A stretch of 64,000 nucleotides of DNA. It comes from Longimicrobiales bacterium (GTDB taxonomy: Bacteria; Gemmatimonadota; Gemmatimonadetes; Longimicrobiales; Gaopeijiaceae). Location: NCBI GenBank assembly GCA_028284495.1, contig JANQRP010000033.1, positions 1-64,000 of the forward strand. The letters are read 5' to 3'. This document shows, in pieces, positions 26,761 through 35,069 of the stretch (position 1 is the first letter of the stretch; each line of letters begins with the position of its first letter). Both the position numbers and the translations under genes were made by a program. The notes under the pieces were generated by a model. That model had not been told where the DNA came from. It saw nothing but the letters and a program-made list of their open reading frames with translations, and did no database searches.

Positions 26761-26994
26761 ATGATCGGCTCGCTGCTGACCTTCTTCGCCGTCGGACTCG
26801 CTACCATCATCGTGGCGAGCATCGTCCTCACGATCGTGGGATCGGTGATCGGTGTCGTCGGCTCGCTGGTGTCGCTGCTGCTCTTCAAGGTCGCGCCGAT
26901 CATGCTCGTCGGCTGGGTCGTGCTGAAGCTCCTCGACCGGAAGTCGAAGGGCTCGCTCAGCGCGGCCGACCGCAAGTGGCTCGACGGCGAGTGA
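26761..26994 (+). CDS. Small membrane protein of unknown function
   Basis: A 77-residue protein with two closely spaced hydrophobic helices (about residues 4-30 and 32-60) and a basic/acidic C-terminal tail DRKSKGSLSAADRKWLDGE. Last gene of the ECF operon, 15 nt after its neighbour. The size and charge pattern are reminiscent of small stress-response membrane proteins of the phage-shock type, but I cannot assign a family. Confidence 0.65.
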   Translation: MIGSLLTFFAVGLATIIVASIVLTIVGSVIGVVGSLVSLLLFKVAPIMLVGWVVLKLLDRKSKGSLSAADRKWLDGE

Positions 26995-27042
26995 GCGCCG
27001 GGCTCCCGGGCGAGCCGTCCGGAGCCCACCGCTCGACCCTGC

Positions 27043-27100
27043 GCTAGTGTGGTCAGGGGACGCCGAATAGCAGCGGGACTTCTAGCGACACCACGCTAGC
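27043..27100. terminator. Imperfect inverted repeat between convergent genes
   Basis: 11-nt arms (27043-27053 and 27090-27100) are complementary except for one G-T pair, with a 36-nt spacer. The right arm overlaps the stop of the Mrp gene. It sits between convergent genes and could act as a bidirectional terminator, but it has no T run. Confidence 0.35.
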
Positions 27101-28160
27101 CTCCCGCCAGCGCCTCGCGGACCGCCTTCGCGACCCCCGTCAGCGCCTCCCCCGCCGGTGAGTCCGGCGCGGAGGTCACGGTGGGGCGCCCGGCGTCTCC
27201 CGCCTCCCGGACCGCCCGGTCCAGCGGAATTCCACCCAGGAACGGGACCTTCATCTCCTGCGCGAGGGCTTCCCCGCCGCCGTGACCGAACACCTCGCTG
27301 CGCATGTTCTCGACGATGCCCAGGATCGGCGTGTTCACCCGCTCGAACATCTTGATGCCGCGGCGGACATCTCCGAGCGACACCTCCTGCGGGAGCGTCA
27401 CCATCACGGCTCCGTCCAGGTCGATCGTCTGCACCAGCGAAAGCTGCGCATCTCCCGTTCCGGGCGGCATGTCGACGACAAGTACGTCGAGCTCGCCCCA
27501 GTGCACCTGCTCGAGGAACTGCTTGAGGATCCCGGCGATCAGCGGCCCGCGCATGATGGCCGGCTGCTCCTTCTCGAGAAGAAACCCGAGGCTCATGAGC
27601 TTCACGCCGTACCGCTCGAGGGGCGCGATCCGTTCCTTCCCCTTCTCGCCGCTCACCGGCGGGCGGCGCGACTCACCGAACATCAGCGGGATGTTGGGGC
27701 CGTAGACGTCCGCGTCGAGGAGACCCACGCGGAGACCCTGCTCGGCCAGGCCCACGGCGAGGTTGGTGGCCACCATCGACTTGCCGACACCACCCTTCCC
27801 CGAGCTGACCGCCACGACGTGCGCGACCTGCGGAAGCAGGCCGGGCTTGGGCGTCGGAGCGGGAATCGACCCGGGCTTGAGGCCTCCGCCGGAGCCACGG
27901 GCGCCGGGCGAGGGAGCCGACTGCGGGAGCTGTACGTTGACCTTCACCGTGGTCACGCCGTCGAGGGACTCCACCGCCTTTCGGGCGGCCCGGACGAGCG
28001 TACCGGGATCGTCGGGGTGCAGCGTGAACGAGAATCGTACGGTGCCGTCGTCGTCGACGACGAGATTCCGCACTCGGCCGCTCGAAACGAGGTCGGAGTC
28101 GTCGTGCTCCACGGCCTGGAGGGCAGCAAGCGCCGCCCGGCTTGTCTGATCGCGGTCCAT
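27096..28160 (-). CDS. apbC: Mrp/ApbC-type Fe-S cluster carrier ATPase lacking the CxxC motif
   Basis: A 354-residue P-loop ATPase. Residues 1-75 form the MIP18/DUF59-like N-terminal domain. A Pro/Gly linker follows, then the deviant Walker A GKGGVGKS (121-128), DADVYGPNIP (150-159), and DMPPGTGD (230-237). In the family, VENM is normally followed by about 14 residues containing the cluster-bridging CPHC. Here V283-E-N-M286 is followed directly by RSEVFGHGGGE, so the CxxC is absent. There is no other Cys pair in the protein. It may be a non-canonical carrier or may work by a different cluster-binding mode. Confidence 0.88.
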   Translation of the reverse strand: MDRDQTSRAALAALQAVEHDDSDLVSSGRVRNLVVDDDGTVRFSFTLHPDDPGTLVRAARKAVESLDGVTTVKVNVQLPQSAPSPGARGSGGGLKPGSIPAPTPKPGLLPQVAHVVAVSSGKGGVGKSMVATNLAVGLAEQGLRVGLLDADVYGPNIPLMFGESRRPPVSGEKGKERIAPLERYGVKLMSLGFLLEKEQPAIMRGPLIAGILKQFLEQVHWGELDVLVVDMPPGTGDAQLSLVQTIDLDGAVMVTLPQEVSLGDVRRGIKMFERVNTPILGIVENMRSEVFGHGGGEALAQEMKVPFLGGIPLDRAVREAGDAGRPTVTSAPDSPAGEALTGVAKAVREALAGG

Positions 28161-28383
28161 CGGAGTTCTGCAGGGATGATCGGGGTGAGGATCTGGAGCG
28201 AATCGGGCCGCCGATGGGGGCCTACTCCACGGTCACTCAACAGTATCCAATTTCGCCCGTTCGGTGCCGTTTCGGACGGAATCGACACCGTCGACGGAGC
28301 CCCGTTGCGGACCTCACGGACCCCCGCGAAGTTCGGTAGGCTGGTCCCTGATCGTCCCCCGAATCCCCGAGAGTACGGCCTGC

Positions 28384-30009
28384 ATGAACCACTCGATCGA
28401 CATCCCGAAGCCCGCCAACGAACCCGTTCTCCCCCACACCCCCGGCTCACCCGAGCGGGCGGCGCTGGAGGCCGAACTGGAGCGGCTCGCGTCGAGTACG
28501 ATCGACATCCCGCTGGTGATCGGCGGCCGCGAGATCCGAACGGGCGACGCCGTCGACATCACGGCACCGCACGACCACTCGCTCCACCTCGGGCAGTGGC
28601 ATCGCGCGGGCAGGACCGAGGTGGAACAGGCGATCGAGGCGTCGCTCGCGGCGTGGGAGACGTGGTCGCGGATGCCGTGGCTCGACCGGGCCGCGATCTT
28701 CCTCCGGGCCGCCGACCTCGTCGCGGGCCCGTACCGGGCGCAGATCAACGCCGCCACGATGCTGGGGCAGAGCAAGACCATCTTCCAGTCCGAGATCGAC
28801 GCCGCGTGCGAGCTGGCGGATTTCTATCGCTTCAACGCCTCCTTCGCGCAGCAGATCTTCGACCGGCAGCCCCGCTCGTCGGACGGCGTCTGGAACCGCA
28901 CCGAGTACCGGCCGCTCGAGGGATTCATCTACGCGGTGTCGCCCTTCAACTTCACCGCGATCGGCGGAAACCTCGTCGGTGCGCCCGGCATGCTGGGCAA
29001 CGTCTGCGTCTGGAAGCCCTCGATGAGCGCGGTGTACAGCAACTGGGTCGTGATGAAGGTGCTGCGCGACGCGGGGCTCCCGGACGGCGTGATCAACTTC
29101 GTGCCCGGCGATCCGGTGGAGGTCACCGACGTGGTGCTCTCGCACCGCGAGTTCGCCGGCCTGCACTACACGGGCTCTTCGGAGGTCTTCCGCATGTTGT
29201 GGAGGCGGATCGGCGAGAACCTCCCGACCTACCGGAACTATCCGCGAATCGTGGGTGAGACCGGCGGGAAGGACTTCATCGTGGTCCACCCGTCCGCCCG
29301 TGTGAATCAGGTGCGGACCGCCATCGTCCGGGGTGCCTTCGAGTACCAGGGCCAGAAGTGTTCGGCCGCCTCCCGGGTCTACGTGCCGGCGTCGATGTGG
29401 CCGCAGCTCTCCGACGAACTCGTCGACGTCGTCGGCGGTCTCAGGATGGGCGATCCGCGGGACTTCACGAACTTCATGACCGCCGTCATTCACGAGCAGG
29501 CGTTCGAGAAGATCACGGGCTACATCGAGCGGGCGAAGGCGGCGGATGGTGTGGAGGTGCTGACGGGGGGCGGGTCCGACCGCTCGAAGGGGTGGTTCGT
29601 CGAGCCGACGGTGCTCGTCGCGGAGGATCCCCGGTACGAGACCATGCGGGAGGAGATCTTCGGGCCGGTCGTGACCATCCACGTGTATCAGGACGACGCG
29701 TGGAGCGAGATGCTCGACCTCGTGGACACCACCTCGCCGTACGGACTCACCGGCGCCGTGTTCTCGCAGGACCGCGAGGCCACGCTCGAGGCGATGGACG
29801 TGCTTCGCCACGCCGCGGGCAACTTCTACATCAACGACAAGCCGACCGGCGCCGTCGTCGGCCAGCAGCCGTTCGGCGGTGCCCGCGCCTCGGGCACGAA
29901 CGACAAGGCCGGATCCTGGCTGAACCTGCTCCGGTGGCTTTCGCCGCGGAGCGTCAAGGAGACCTTCGACCCGCCGACGGACTACCGCTACCCGTTCATG
30001 GCGGAGTGA
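28384..30009 (+). CDS. pruA: L-glutamate gamma-semialdehyde (P5C) dehydrogenase
   Basis: A 541-residue NAD-dependent aldehyde dehydrogenase that completes proline degradation to glutamate. It carries the P5CDH-type features AVSPFNFTAIGGN, GSSEVFRMLW, ETGGKDF and the catalytic Cys in GAFEYQGQKCSAASR, then FGGARASGTNDKAG. The ATG at 28384 gives the normal length of monofunctional enzymes. The separate proline dehydrogenase gene is not in this window. The 3' end overlaps the convergent acylase gene by 14 nt. Confidence 0.95.
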   Translation: MNHSIDIPKPANEPVLPHTPGSPERAALEAELERLASSTIDIPLVIGGREIRTGDAVDITAPHDHSLHLGQWHRAGRTEVEQAIEASLAAWETWSRMPWLDRAAIFLRAADLVAGPYRAQINAATMLGQSKTIFQSEIDAACELADFYRFNASFAQQIFDRQPRSSDGVWNRTEYRPLEGFIYAVSPFNFTAIGGNLVGAPGMLGNVCVWKPSMSAVYSNWVVMKVLRDAGLPDGVINFVPGDPVEVTDVVLSHREFAGLHYTGSSEVFRMLWRRIGENLPTYRNYPRIVGETGGKDFIVVHPSARVNQVRTAIVRGAFEYQGQKCSAASRVYVPASMWPQLSDELVDVVGGLRMGDPRDFTNFMTAVIHEQAFEKITGYIERAKAADGVEVLTGGGSDRSKGWFVEPTVLVAEDPRYETMREEIFGPVVTIHVYQDDAWSEMLDLVDTTSPYGLTGAVFSQDREATLEAMDVLRHAAGNFYINDKPTGAVVGQQPFGGARASGTNDKAGSWLNLLRWLSPRSVKETFDPPTDYRYPFMAE

Positions 30010-32407
30010 GCCGCCAGCGGACCATCGTCCGCCCCTCGGCCTCCGCCCTGCCGAGCGGCAACCGCAGCAGGCCTCCGTTCCTCCACGCGGGAAGCTGGTC
30101 CGCCGAGTGAGTGCTCCCGGGATAGCCCGACTGGCCGCCCGGAAGCACGAACCAGCCCGCCGGCTCGCTCATGTCGGACACGTGCCGCTGGCTGGCGCCC
30201 CACACGACGCGGTACCGCCCGTCGGCATCCGTGGAGTGTCCCGCCACGTCCACCGTGGTGCCGGTCCCGGCGATCGGGATGTCGGTCATGGAGAACCCGA
30301 ACAGCCGCTGCAGGATCGGCACCGAGCCCAGCGGGTGGTCGAGGTGCAGGTAGTGCTGCTCGCCCCACGGAAGGCGGCCGACGCGGTCCAGCGCCGAGCC
30401 GGCTGCGCGGGTGGCGACGCCGTCCGGCAGGCCCGCATCGATCCATCGATCCACGGCGGACATGTGGACGAAGCCTTCCTCGCCCCCGTACACCTCGCGC
30501 CGGAGCTCGCGCTCGACGCCCTGGTACCACGCCTCGAAGAGCGTCGCCTCGATCCCGTCGACCGCCGCGGTCCCGTTCCACGCGTCGAGCAGCGCTGCGG
30601 CCTCGGCGTCGCCCGCGCCTCGATACCCCCGGGCAGCGGCCGCCGCGAATCGCGCTGCCTGGAGTGAACGGACATCGCGCTGGATGGCATGCATCGACGT
30701 CACGTCGTGGGCGTCGGATCCCTCCACGAGCCGCGTGATGCGCTCCGCCCGCCACGGCGGGAACCACATGTCGCCCGACACCAGTCCGCCGATGCTGTCC
30801 ATCTGCTGACGGTTGTTGGCGGTCACCACGAAGCCTCGCTCGGGTGCCGTCGCCGAGGGGTGCTCGTCGAAGGGGAGCCAGCCGGTCCAGTCGGACGTGC
30901 CGGTCCACCCCGGGCGGGGCGAGAAGGGTGGTCGTTCACCGCTCCGGAGGGGCACGCGGCCGGCCATCCGATACCCCCACACCCCCGCGGTGTCCGCGAA
31001 GACGACGTTCTGGCTGATGGTGCGAAATCCCCGGAGCGCCTGCTCGAACTCCGCCCCGTTCGCGGCGCGGTTCATGGCCAGGACCGCCGGTAGCGTGGAG
31101 GAATCCGCGTGAGCGACCCAGCGCAGCGACACGAGCTCGCCGTCCAAGCGCGACTCGACCGGGGTCATGACCGGGCCGTTACGAGTCTCACGCACGACCA
31201 GCGTGTCGGGCGTGTCCCGACCCGACACGTGGATCAGCTCCACTCTGGTCTCGAATGGAGCACTCCCGTTCGGCGTCAGGTAGCGGGTGGTGTCCGCGGC
31301 ATCGACGCGCTCGATGAAGAAGTCGGCGTCGTCGACCATGGCGTTCGTGTAGCCCCATGCAACCCCGCCGCTCCGGCCCGCCGCCACACCCGGCGCTCCC
31401 GGAATCCCCATCCCTACCACGTCGAGATCGGGTGCGTGCAGCCCCACGAGATGAAAGAGCGCGGGCCGACTGAGACCGAGGTGCATGTCGTTGGCGACCA
31501 TCGGCTTCCCCGACGCGGTGCGCACGCCGCCCACCACCCAGGCGTTCGACGCACGGCGCACGCCCACCGCCCGCATCACGTCCCGCAGTCCGTCCGGTAT
31601 CGACGCCGAGCGCAGGAGCGCCGCTCGCGCAGGACCGCCGGTGGGGCCGGCTCGGGCGGCGTCCGGGCCCGGCGAGTCCGCGTCCGGATTCCCCGCCGGG
31701 TCGACCGCGCCTCCTTCCGACCGGTCGGACAGTCCGCGCACCCCGTCCACGATCGTGGTCCCGCCGTTCGGGAATCGCCACCGGACGCGTTCGAACACAT
31801 CGGGCTCGAGCACCTCGACGAGCGCGGCGTGGATCAGGTCCTCGTCGTACTGGGTGAGGTCCCACGCCATGATCCGCTCGATCGCGAGCACGTCCGTGAT
31901 GGAGAACGCGCGCGGCTCGAACCGGAGGATCACGAACTCGGGGGGAAGCGGGCCCGACCACTCGGACAGCGTGTGGTTCACGCCGTCGACGTACGCCTCC
32001 AGCAGACTCCTGGACTCCGGGTCGAGGAGCGCGGCGCTTCGCTCGGCGACCCGCGACATCCCCAGCGTGCGCAGGAAGCGATCCGACGGGAGGGCGGACT
32101 CGCCGAGCACCTCGGACAGCGTGCCGGTGGCGACGCGGCGGAAGAACTCCATCTGCCAGAGCCGCTGTCGAGCGTGCACCGCGCCCTGCGCGAAGAAGGC
32201 ATCGGCCGCCGACGCCGCGAAGATGTGGGGTACCCCCGCCGAGTCCCAGAGCACGTCCACGGGGGCCTGCACCCCGCGGGCGACGTCGGTGCCCGACGGG
32301 AGGCCGGGTCCGGCCCGCAGCTTCGCGAGAGCCACGCTCGCCGCCACCGCGACGCCGACGGCGAGGAGGACGAGGGTCGCGCCGACGGCCGGGAGAAGAC
32401 GTCGCAT
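29996..32407 (-). CDS. Penicillin acylase-family Ntn hydrolase
   Basis: An 803-residue exported enzyme. An N-terminal hydrophobic segment (about residues 5-28) serves as signal/anchor. The alpha-chain region follows (QAPVDVLWDSAGVPHIFA, QGAVHARQRLWQMEFFRR). The autocatalytic processing site is at Ser287 (RAS287NAWVV), which becomes the N-terminal nucleophile of the beta chain. A conserved Asn region, VVTANNRQ, lies further on. Such enzymes hydrolyse N-acyl side chains of beta-lactams, aliphatic amides or acyl-homoserine lactones, and the substrate is not predictable here. The start lies 10 nt after the PLP-enzyme stop, in the same transcript. Confidence 0.9.
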   Translation of the reverse strand: MRRLLPAVGATLVLLAVGVAVAASVALAKLRAGPGLPSGTDVARGVQAPVDVLWDSAGVPHIFAASAADAFFAQGAVHARQRLWQMEFFRRVATGTLSEVLGESALPSDRFLRTLGMSRVAERSAALLDPESRSLLEAYVDGVNHTLSEWSGPLPPEFVILRFEPRAFSITDVLAIERIMAWDLTQYDEDLIHAALVEVLEPDVFERVRWRFPNGGTTIVDGVRGLSDRSEGGAVDPAGNPDADSPGPDAARAGPTGGPARAALLRSASIPDGLRDVMRAVGVRRASNAWVVGGVRTASGKPMVANDMHLGLSRPALFHLVGLHAPDLDVVGMGIPGAPGVAAGRSGGVAWGYTNAMVDDADFFIERVDAADTTRYLTPNGSAPFETRVELIHVSGRDTPDTLVVRETRNGPVMTPVESRLDGELVSLRWVAHADSSTLPAVLAMNRAANGAEFEQALRGFRTISQNVVFADTAGVWGYRMAGRVPLRSGERPPFSPRPGWTGTSDWTGWLPFDEHPSATAPERGFVVTANNRQQMDSIGGLVSGDMWFPPWRAERITRLVEGSDAHDVTSMHAIQRDVRSLQAARFAAAAARGYRGAGDAEAAALLDAWNGTAAVDGIEATLFEAWYQGVERELRREVYGGEEGFVHMSAVDRWIDAGLPDGVATRAAGSALDRVGRLPWGEQHYLHLDHPLGSVPILQRLFGFSMTDIPIAGTGTTVDVAGHSTDADGRYRVVWGASQRHVSDMSEPAGWFVLPGGQSGYPGSTHSADQLPAWRNGGLLRLPLGRAEAEGRTMVRWRLTPP

Positions 32408-32417
32408 GCGCCCCGAC

Positions 32418-33581
32418 TCAGGGCCTCTCGAGCGCCCCGCCCAGATCCGCCAGGAGATCCTCGGCATCCTCGAGACCCACCGAGAGCCGCACGAACCCGT
32501 CGGGGATTCCCATCTCGGCCCGGCGCACGGGCGACAGGCCGGCGTGCGAGGTGTAGCGGGGCTGGGACGCGAGCGACTCGACGCCACCGAGGCTGGGCGC
32601 GACCTGAATGACGTTCAGCCGGCGCATGAACCGGTCGGCCGCCTCTCCGCCCCCCTGCACCACGAACCCGACCATCCCGCCGAACCCGACGTCGAGGATG
32701 TCGGTGGCGAGCTCGTGCTCGGGGTGCGACCGGAGCCCGGGGTAGGCCACGGAGACGACGCCCTCGTGCCCCTCGAGGAAGTCGGCGACGGCGGCCGCGT
32801 TTCGGCAGTGGCGCTCCATGCGCACCGCCAGCGTCCGAAGGCCACGGTCCAGGAGCCAGGCGGCCTGGGGGTCCAGCGACGGGCCGTAGAGCCTCATCTT
32901 CCCCACGATCTCCTCCACGACGTCGGCCTGCCCCGCCACCGCTCCGGCGATCAGGTCCGAGTGTCCACCCAGGTACTTGGTGGCGGAGTGGATCACCACG
33001 TCCACACCGTGCTCGCGCGGCCGCATGAGCACCGGCGTGGCGAAGGTGGCGTCCATCACCAGCGGCAGCCCGTGTTCGCGCGCCAGCGCCGCCAGCGGCC
33101 GCGGGTCGGGCACGCGCAGCGTGGGATTGGTCGGCAGCTCGAAGTAGAGGAGTCGCGTCGACTTCCGGATCGCCTTCCGCCACGCGGTCGTGCGCCCGAG
33201 TCCGGCGAAGGTCGTGGTCACGCCACGGCGGGGGAGCTCCTCCTCGAGGAAGACGCGCGTGGCGCCGTAGAGGTACTCCGACGCAACGATGTGGTCGCCC
33301 TTCTGGGTGAGCGCGAGCAGCGTCATCGCGATCGCGCCCATGCCGCTGCCGAAGACCGCGCCCGCCTCCATGTCCTCGAGCGCCGCGATCTTCCGGCCGA
33401 CGGCCTCCTGCGTCGGGTTGTTCCCGTACCGGGTGTAGAGGACGTCGCCCACGGGAGCGAGGCCCCCTGCGAAGGTCGAGCTCTGGACGATCGGCTGCAC
33501 GACCGGCTCTCCCGGCGCGGCCCTGCGTCCGTCGCCGTGGATTCCCTTCGTCGACCGGCCGCCCCGGCGTCCGTGGGCCAT
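32418..33581 (-). CDS. Trans-sulfuration PLP enzyme (cystathionine/methionine gamma-lyase type)
   Basis: A 387-residue Cys/Met metabolism PLP enzyme, paralogous to the gene at 14524. Features are YTRYGNNPTQEAV, FGSGMGAIAM, VMDATFATP, and HSATKYLGGHSDLIAG with the PLP Lys, followed by [17 protein letters not shown]. The ATG at 33581 shares one base with the stop of the preceding regulatory gene, indicating translational coupling. The absence of the usual Tyr-rich N-terminal extension and its placement upstream of an acylase suggest a catabolic gamma-lyase, but a biosynthetic role is possible. Confidence 0.88.
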   Translation of the reverse strand: MAHGRRGGRSTKGIHGDGRRAAPGEPVVQPIVQSSTFAGGLAPVGDVLYTRYGNNPTQEAVGRKIAALEDMEAGAVFGSGMGAIAMTLLALTQKGDHIVASEYLYGATRVFLEEELPRRGVTTTFAGLGRTTAWRKAIRKSTRLLYFELPTNPTLRVPDPRPLAALAREHGLPLVMDATFATPVLMRPREHGVDVVIHSATKYLGGHSDLIAGAVAGQADVVEEIVGKMRLYGPSLDPQAAWLLDRGLRTLAVRMERHCRNAAAVADFLEGHEGVVSVAYPGLRSHPEHELATDILDVGFGGMVGFVVQGGGEAADRFMRRLNVIQVAPSLGGVESLASQPRYTSHAGLSPVRRAEMGIPDGFVRLSVGLEDAEDLLADLGGALERP

Positions 33582-34162
33582 CAGGTCGCCACCGGGGCCA
33601 CGAGGCGACTGAGCGCGTGCATGCCCCCCGTCGCGTCCGCGAAGATGAGGCGGCGCTCGACCAGTCGATCCACCGCCGTTCTGAGCGAACCGTTCCCGAA
33701 CACGTCGTCGGATCGCTCGTCCGGCACCACGCCTTCGCTCTCCACGAGCCGCCAAACCGCCGACTCGTCCTCGTCGAGCGTACCGAGCAGCTCGGCGGTC
33801 CCGTCGTCACGTCGCGACACCGCCGCGAGTCGCTGCCGCTCGAGTACCGCCTGGATCGGTTCGCGGTGCCGCTCCTGGACCCCCCGGAAGACGAAGAAGG
33901 CCTCGCGGGGCCGGTCGATCTCGGAGTAGCGTCGGAGGAGGCGAGCCACCACCTCGTCCGCGCAGGAGTAGTCGAGGATGGTGATCTCCGTCAGGTCCAC
34001 CAGGGTAATCGTCGGCTCGCCCGCCTCCGCGAGCATCGCCTCAATCGCCAGTCGGACTGCGCGACCCGTCGGGCGGGTCACCAGGTGGGAGTACAGAGAC
34101 GCGACCGACTCGCGGACGAGCGGCCCGACCTCGATCAGGATCGGATCCGGCACGCTACGCAT
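33581..34162 (-). CDS. STAS-like domain protein with C-terminal winged-helix-like region
   Basis: A 193-residue protein. Residues about 1-105 resemble a STAS-type fold (TITLVDLTEITILDYSCADEVVARLL), as in anti-sigma factor antagonists. Residues about 115-190 look like a winged-helix (ESAVWRLVESEGVV, LRTAVDRLVERRLIFAD). It is translated directly after the GHKL ATPase gene, with an 8-nt overlap. The pair resembles a partner-switch module, with the GHKL protein as kinase and this as its target or effector. Neither a matching sigma factor nor a PP2C phosphatase is adjacent. Function inferred from fold pattern only. Confidence 0.55.
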   Translation of the reverse strand: MRSVPDPILIEVGPLVRESVASLYSHLVTRPTGRAVRLAIEAMLAEAGEPTITLVDLTEITILDYSCADEVVARLLRRYSEIDRPREAFFVFRGVQERHREPIQAVLERQRLAAVSRRDDGTAELLGTLDEDESAVWRLVESEGVVPDERSDDVFGNGSLRTAVDRLVERRLIFADATGGMHALSRLVAPVAT

Positions 34163-35069
34163 TCGCCCCGACCTCCGCCGCCGTCTCGGGCACGCGGGCC
34201 GGCAGCAGAATCGAGATCTGCGAGCCCGGGAATGCGGCGAGATTCTGGAGAAGCGGCGGCTGGTCGTCCCAGTCGGGCACGGCCGCGATCCGGGCGGTGC
34301 CGCTCCGGATGGACAGCGCGCCGTTCCAGCGCCCGACCTGCTTGCGGATCTGCTGGATTCCCTGCCCCCGATGCGAGTCGGGGAACCGGGTGACGCCGTG
34401 CATGAACGCCGCCTCGAGCGCCGTCGCGTCGCTCCAGCGATCGCCGAAGCGTGCCGAGTGCTCGTCGGTCAGTGAGGCCTTGAACCCCCGCCCCATGTCG
34501 GCCACCGCCAGCACCAGGACGTGGCGTCCGAGTCGCTTCTTCCAGTTGTAGACCTGTGCCGCCACCCAGCCCGGCGCCTCGGCGTGCTCGAGGATGTTCT
34601 GGCAGACCTCGGAGAGGATGACGCTGAACGGCACCACGGCCGTGGCCGGGTAGTTGAGCGTCCGCGACAGGATCTCTCCGGCGCTGCCCTGGACCCGTTC
34701 CACCACCTCGTGCACGTCCGTGTTCGTCGTGATCGGCATGATCTCGAGCAGCACCGGGGTGTCGCCCGAGGGGCGGCGGGGCGGACGCTGGTCGAACTCG
34801 AAGAGGCTCTCGGCAGCCCGGAAGAAGCCCATCCGCGCCATATACCCGGTGGTGTCGGAGTTCTCCGGAATACGGAAGTGGGCGGACCGGCCGGTACGGG
34901 CCACGGTGGCGCGTCCCGCGCAGAGGAGCGCCACCATCCCGTTGGGGTCCGCCCACCGGACGTGGCGCGCGTCGAACAGCACCCGCTCGGTCTCGACCGA
35001 CACGGTCTCGTCGAGGATCCGATCCATCGACCGATGGTCGAGCGACGTGGGGAGCGAGAGAACGTTCAT
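34155..35069 (-). CDS. STAS-GHKL ATPase fusion (anti-sigma-kinase-like)
   Basis: A 304-residue protein. An N-terminal STAS-like segment (about 1-95; ERVLFDARHVRWADPNGMVALL) is joined to a GHKL ATPase domain (about 140-300). The N box reads ILSEVCQNILEHA, the G1 box VADMGRGF, and a G2-like region HRGQGIQQIRKQ. GHKL domains of this type are found in SpoIIAB/RsbW-like serine kinases rather than in sensor histidine kinases; no H-box is present. The start ATG 35069 overlaps the upstream kinase stop (ATGA), linking it to the sugar kinases. Its target is probably the STAS protein encoded next. Confidence 0.65.
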   Translation of the reverse strand: MNVLSLPTSLDHRSMDRILDETVSVETERVLFDARHVRWADPNGMVALLCAGRATVARTGRSAHFRIPENSDTTGYMARMGFFRAAESLFEFDQRPPRRPSGDTPVLLEIMPITTNTDVHEVVERVQGSAGEILSRTLNYPATAVVPFSVILSEVCQNILEHAEAPGWVAAQVYNWKKRLGRHVLVLAVADMGRGFKASLTDEHSARFGDRWSDATALEAAFMHGVTRFPDSHRGQGIQQIRKQVGRWNGALSIRSGTARIAAVPDWDDQPPLLQNLAAFPGSQISILLPARVPETAAEVGANA

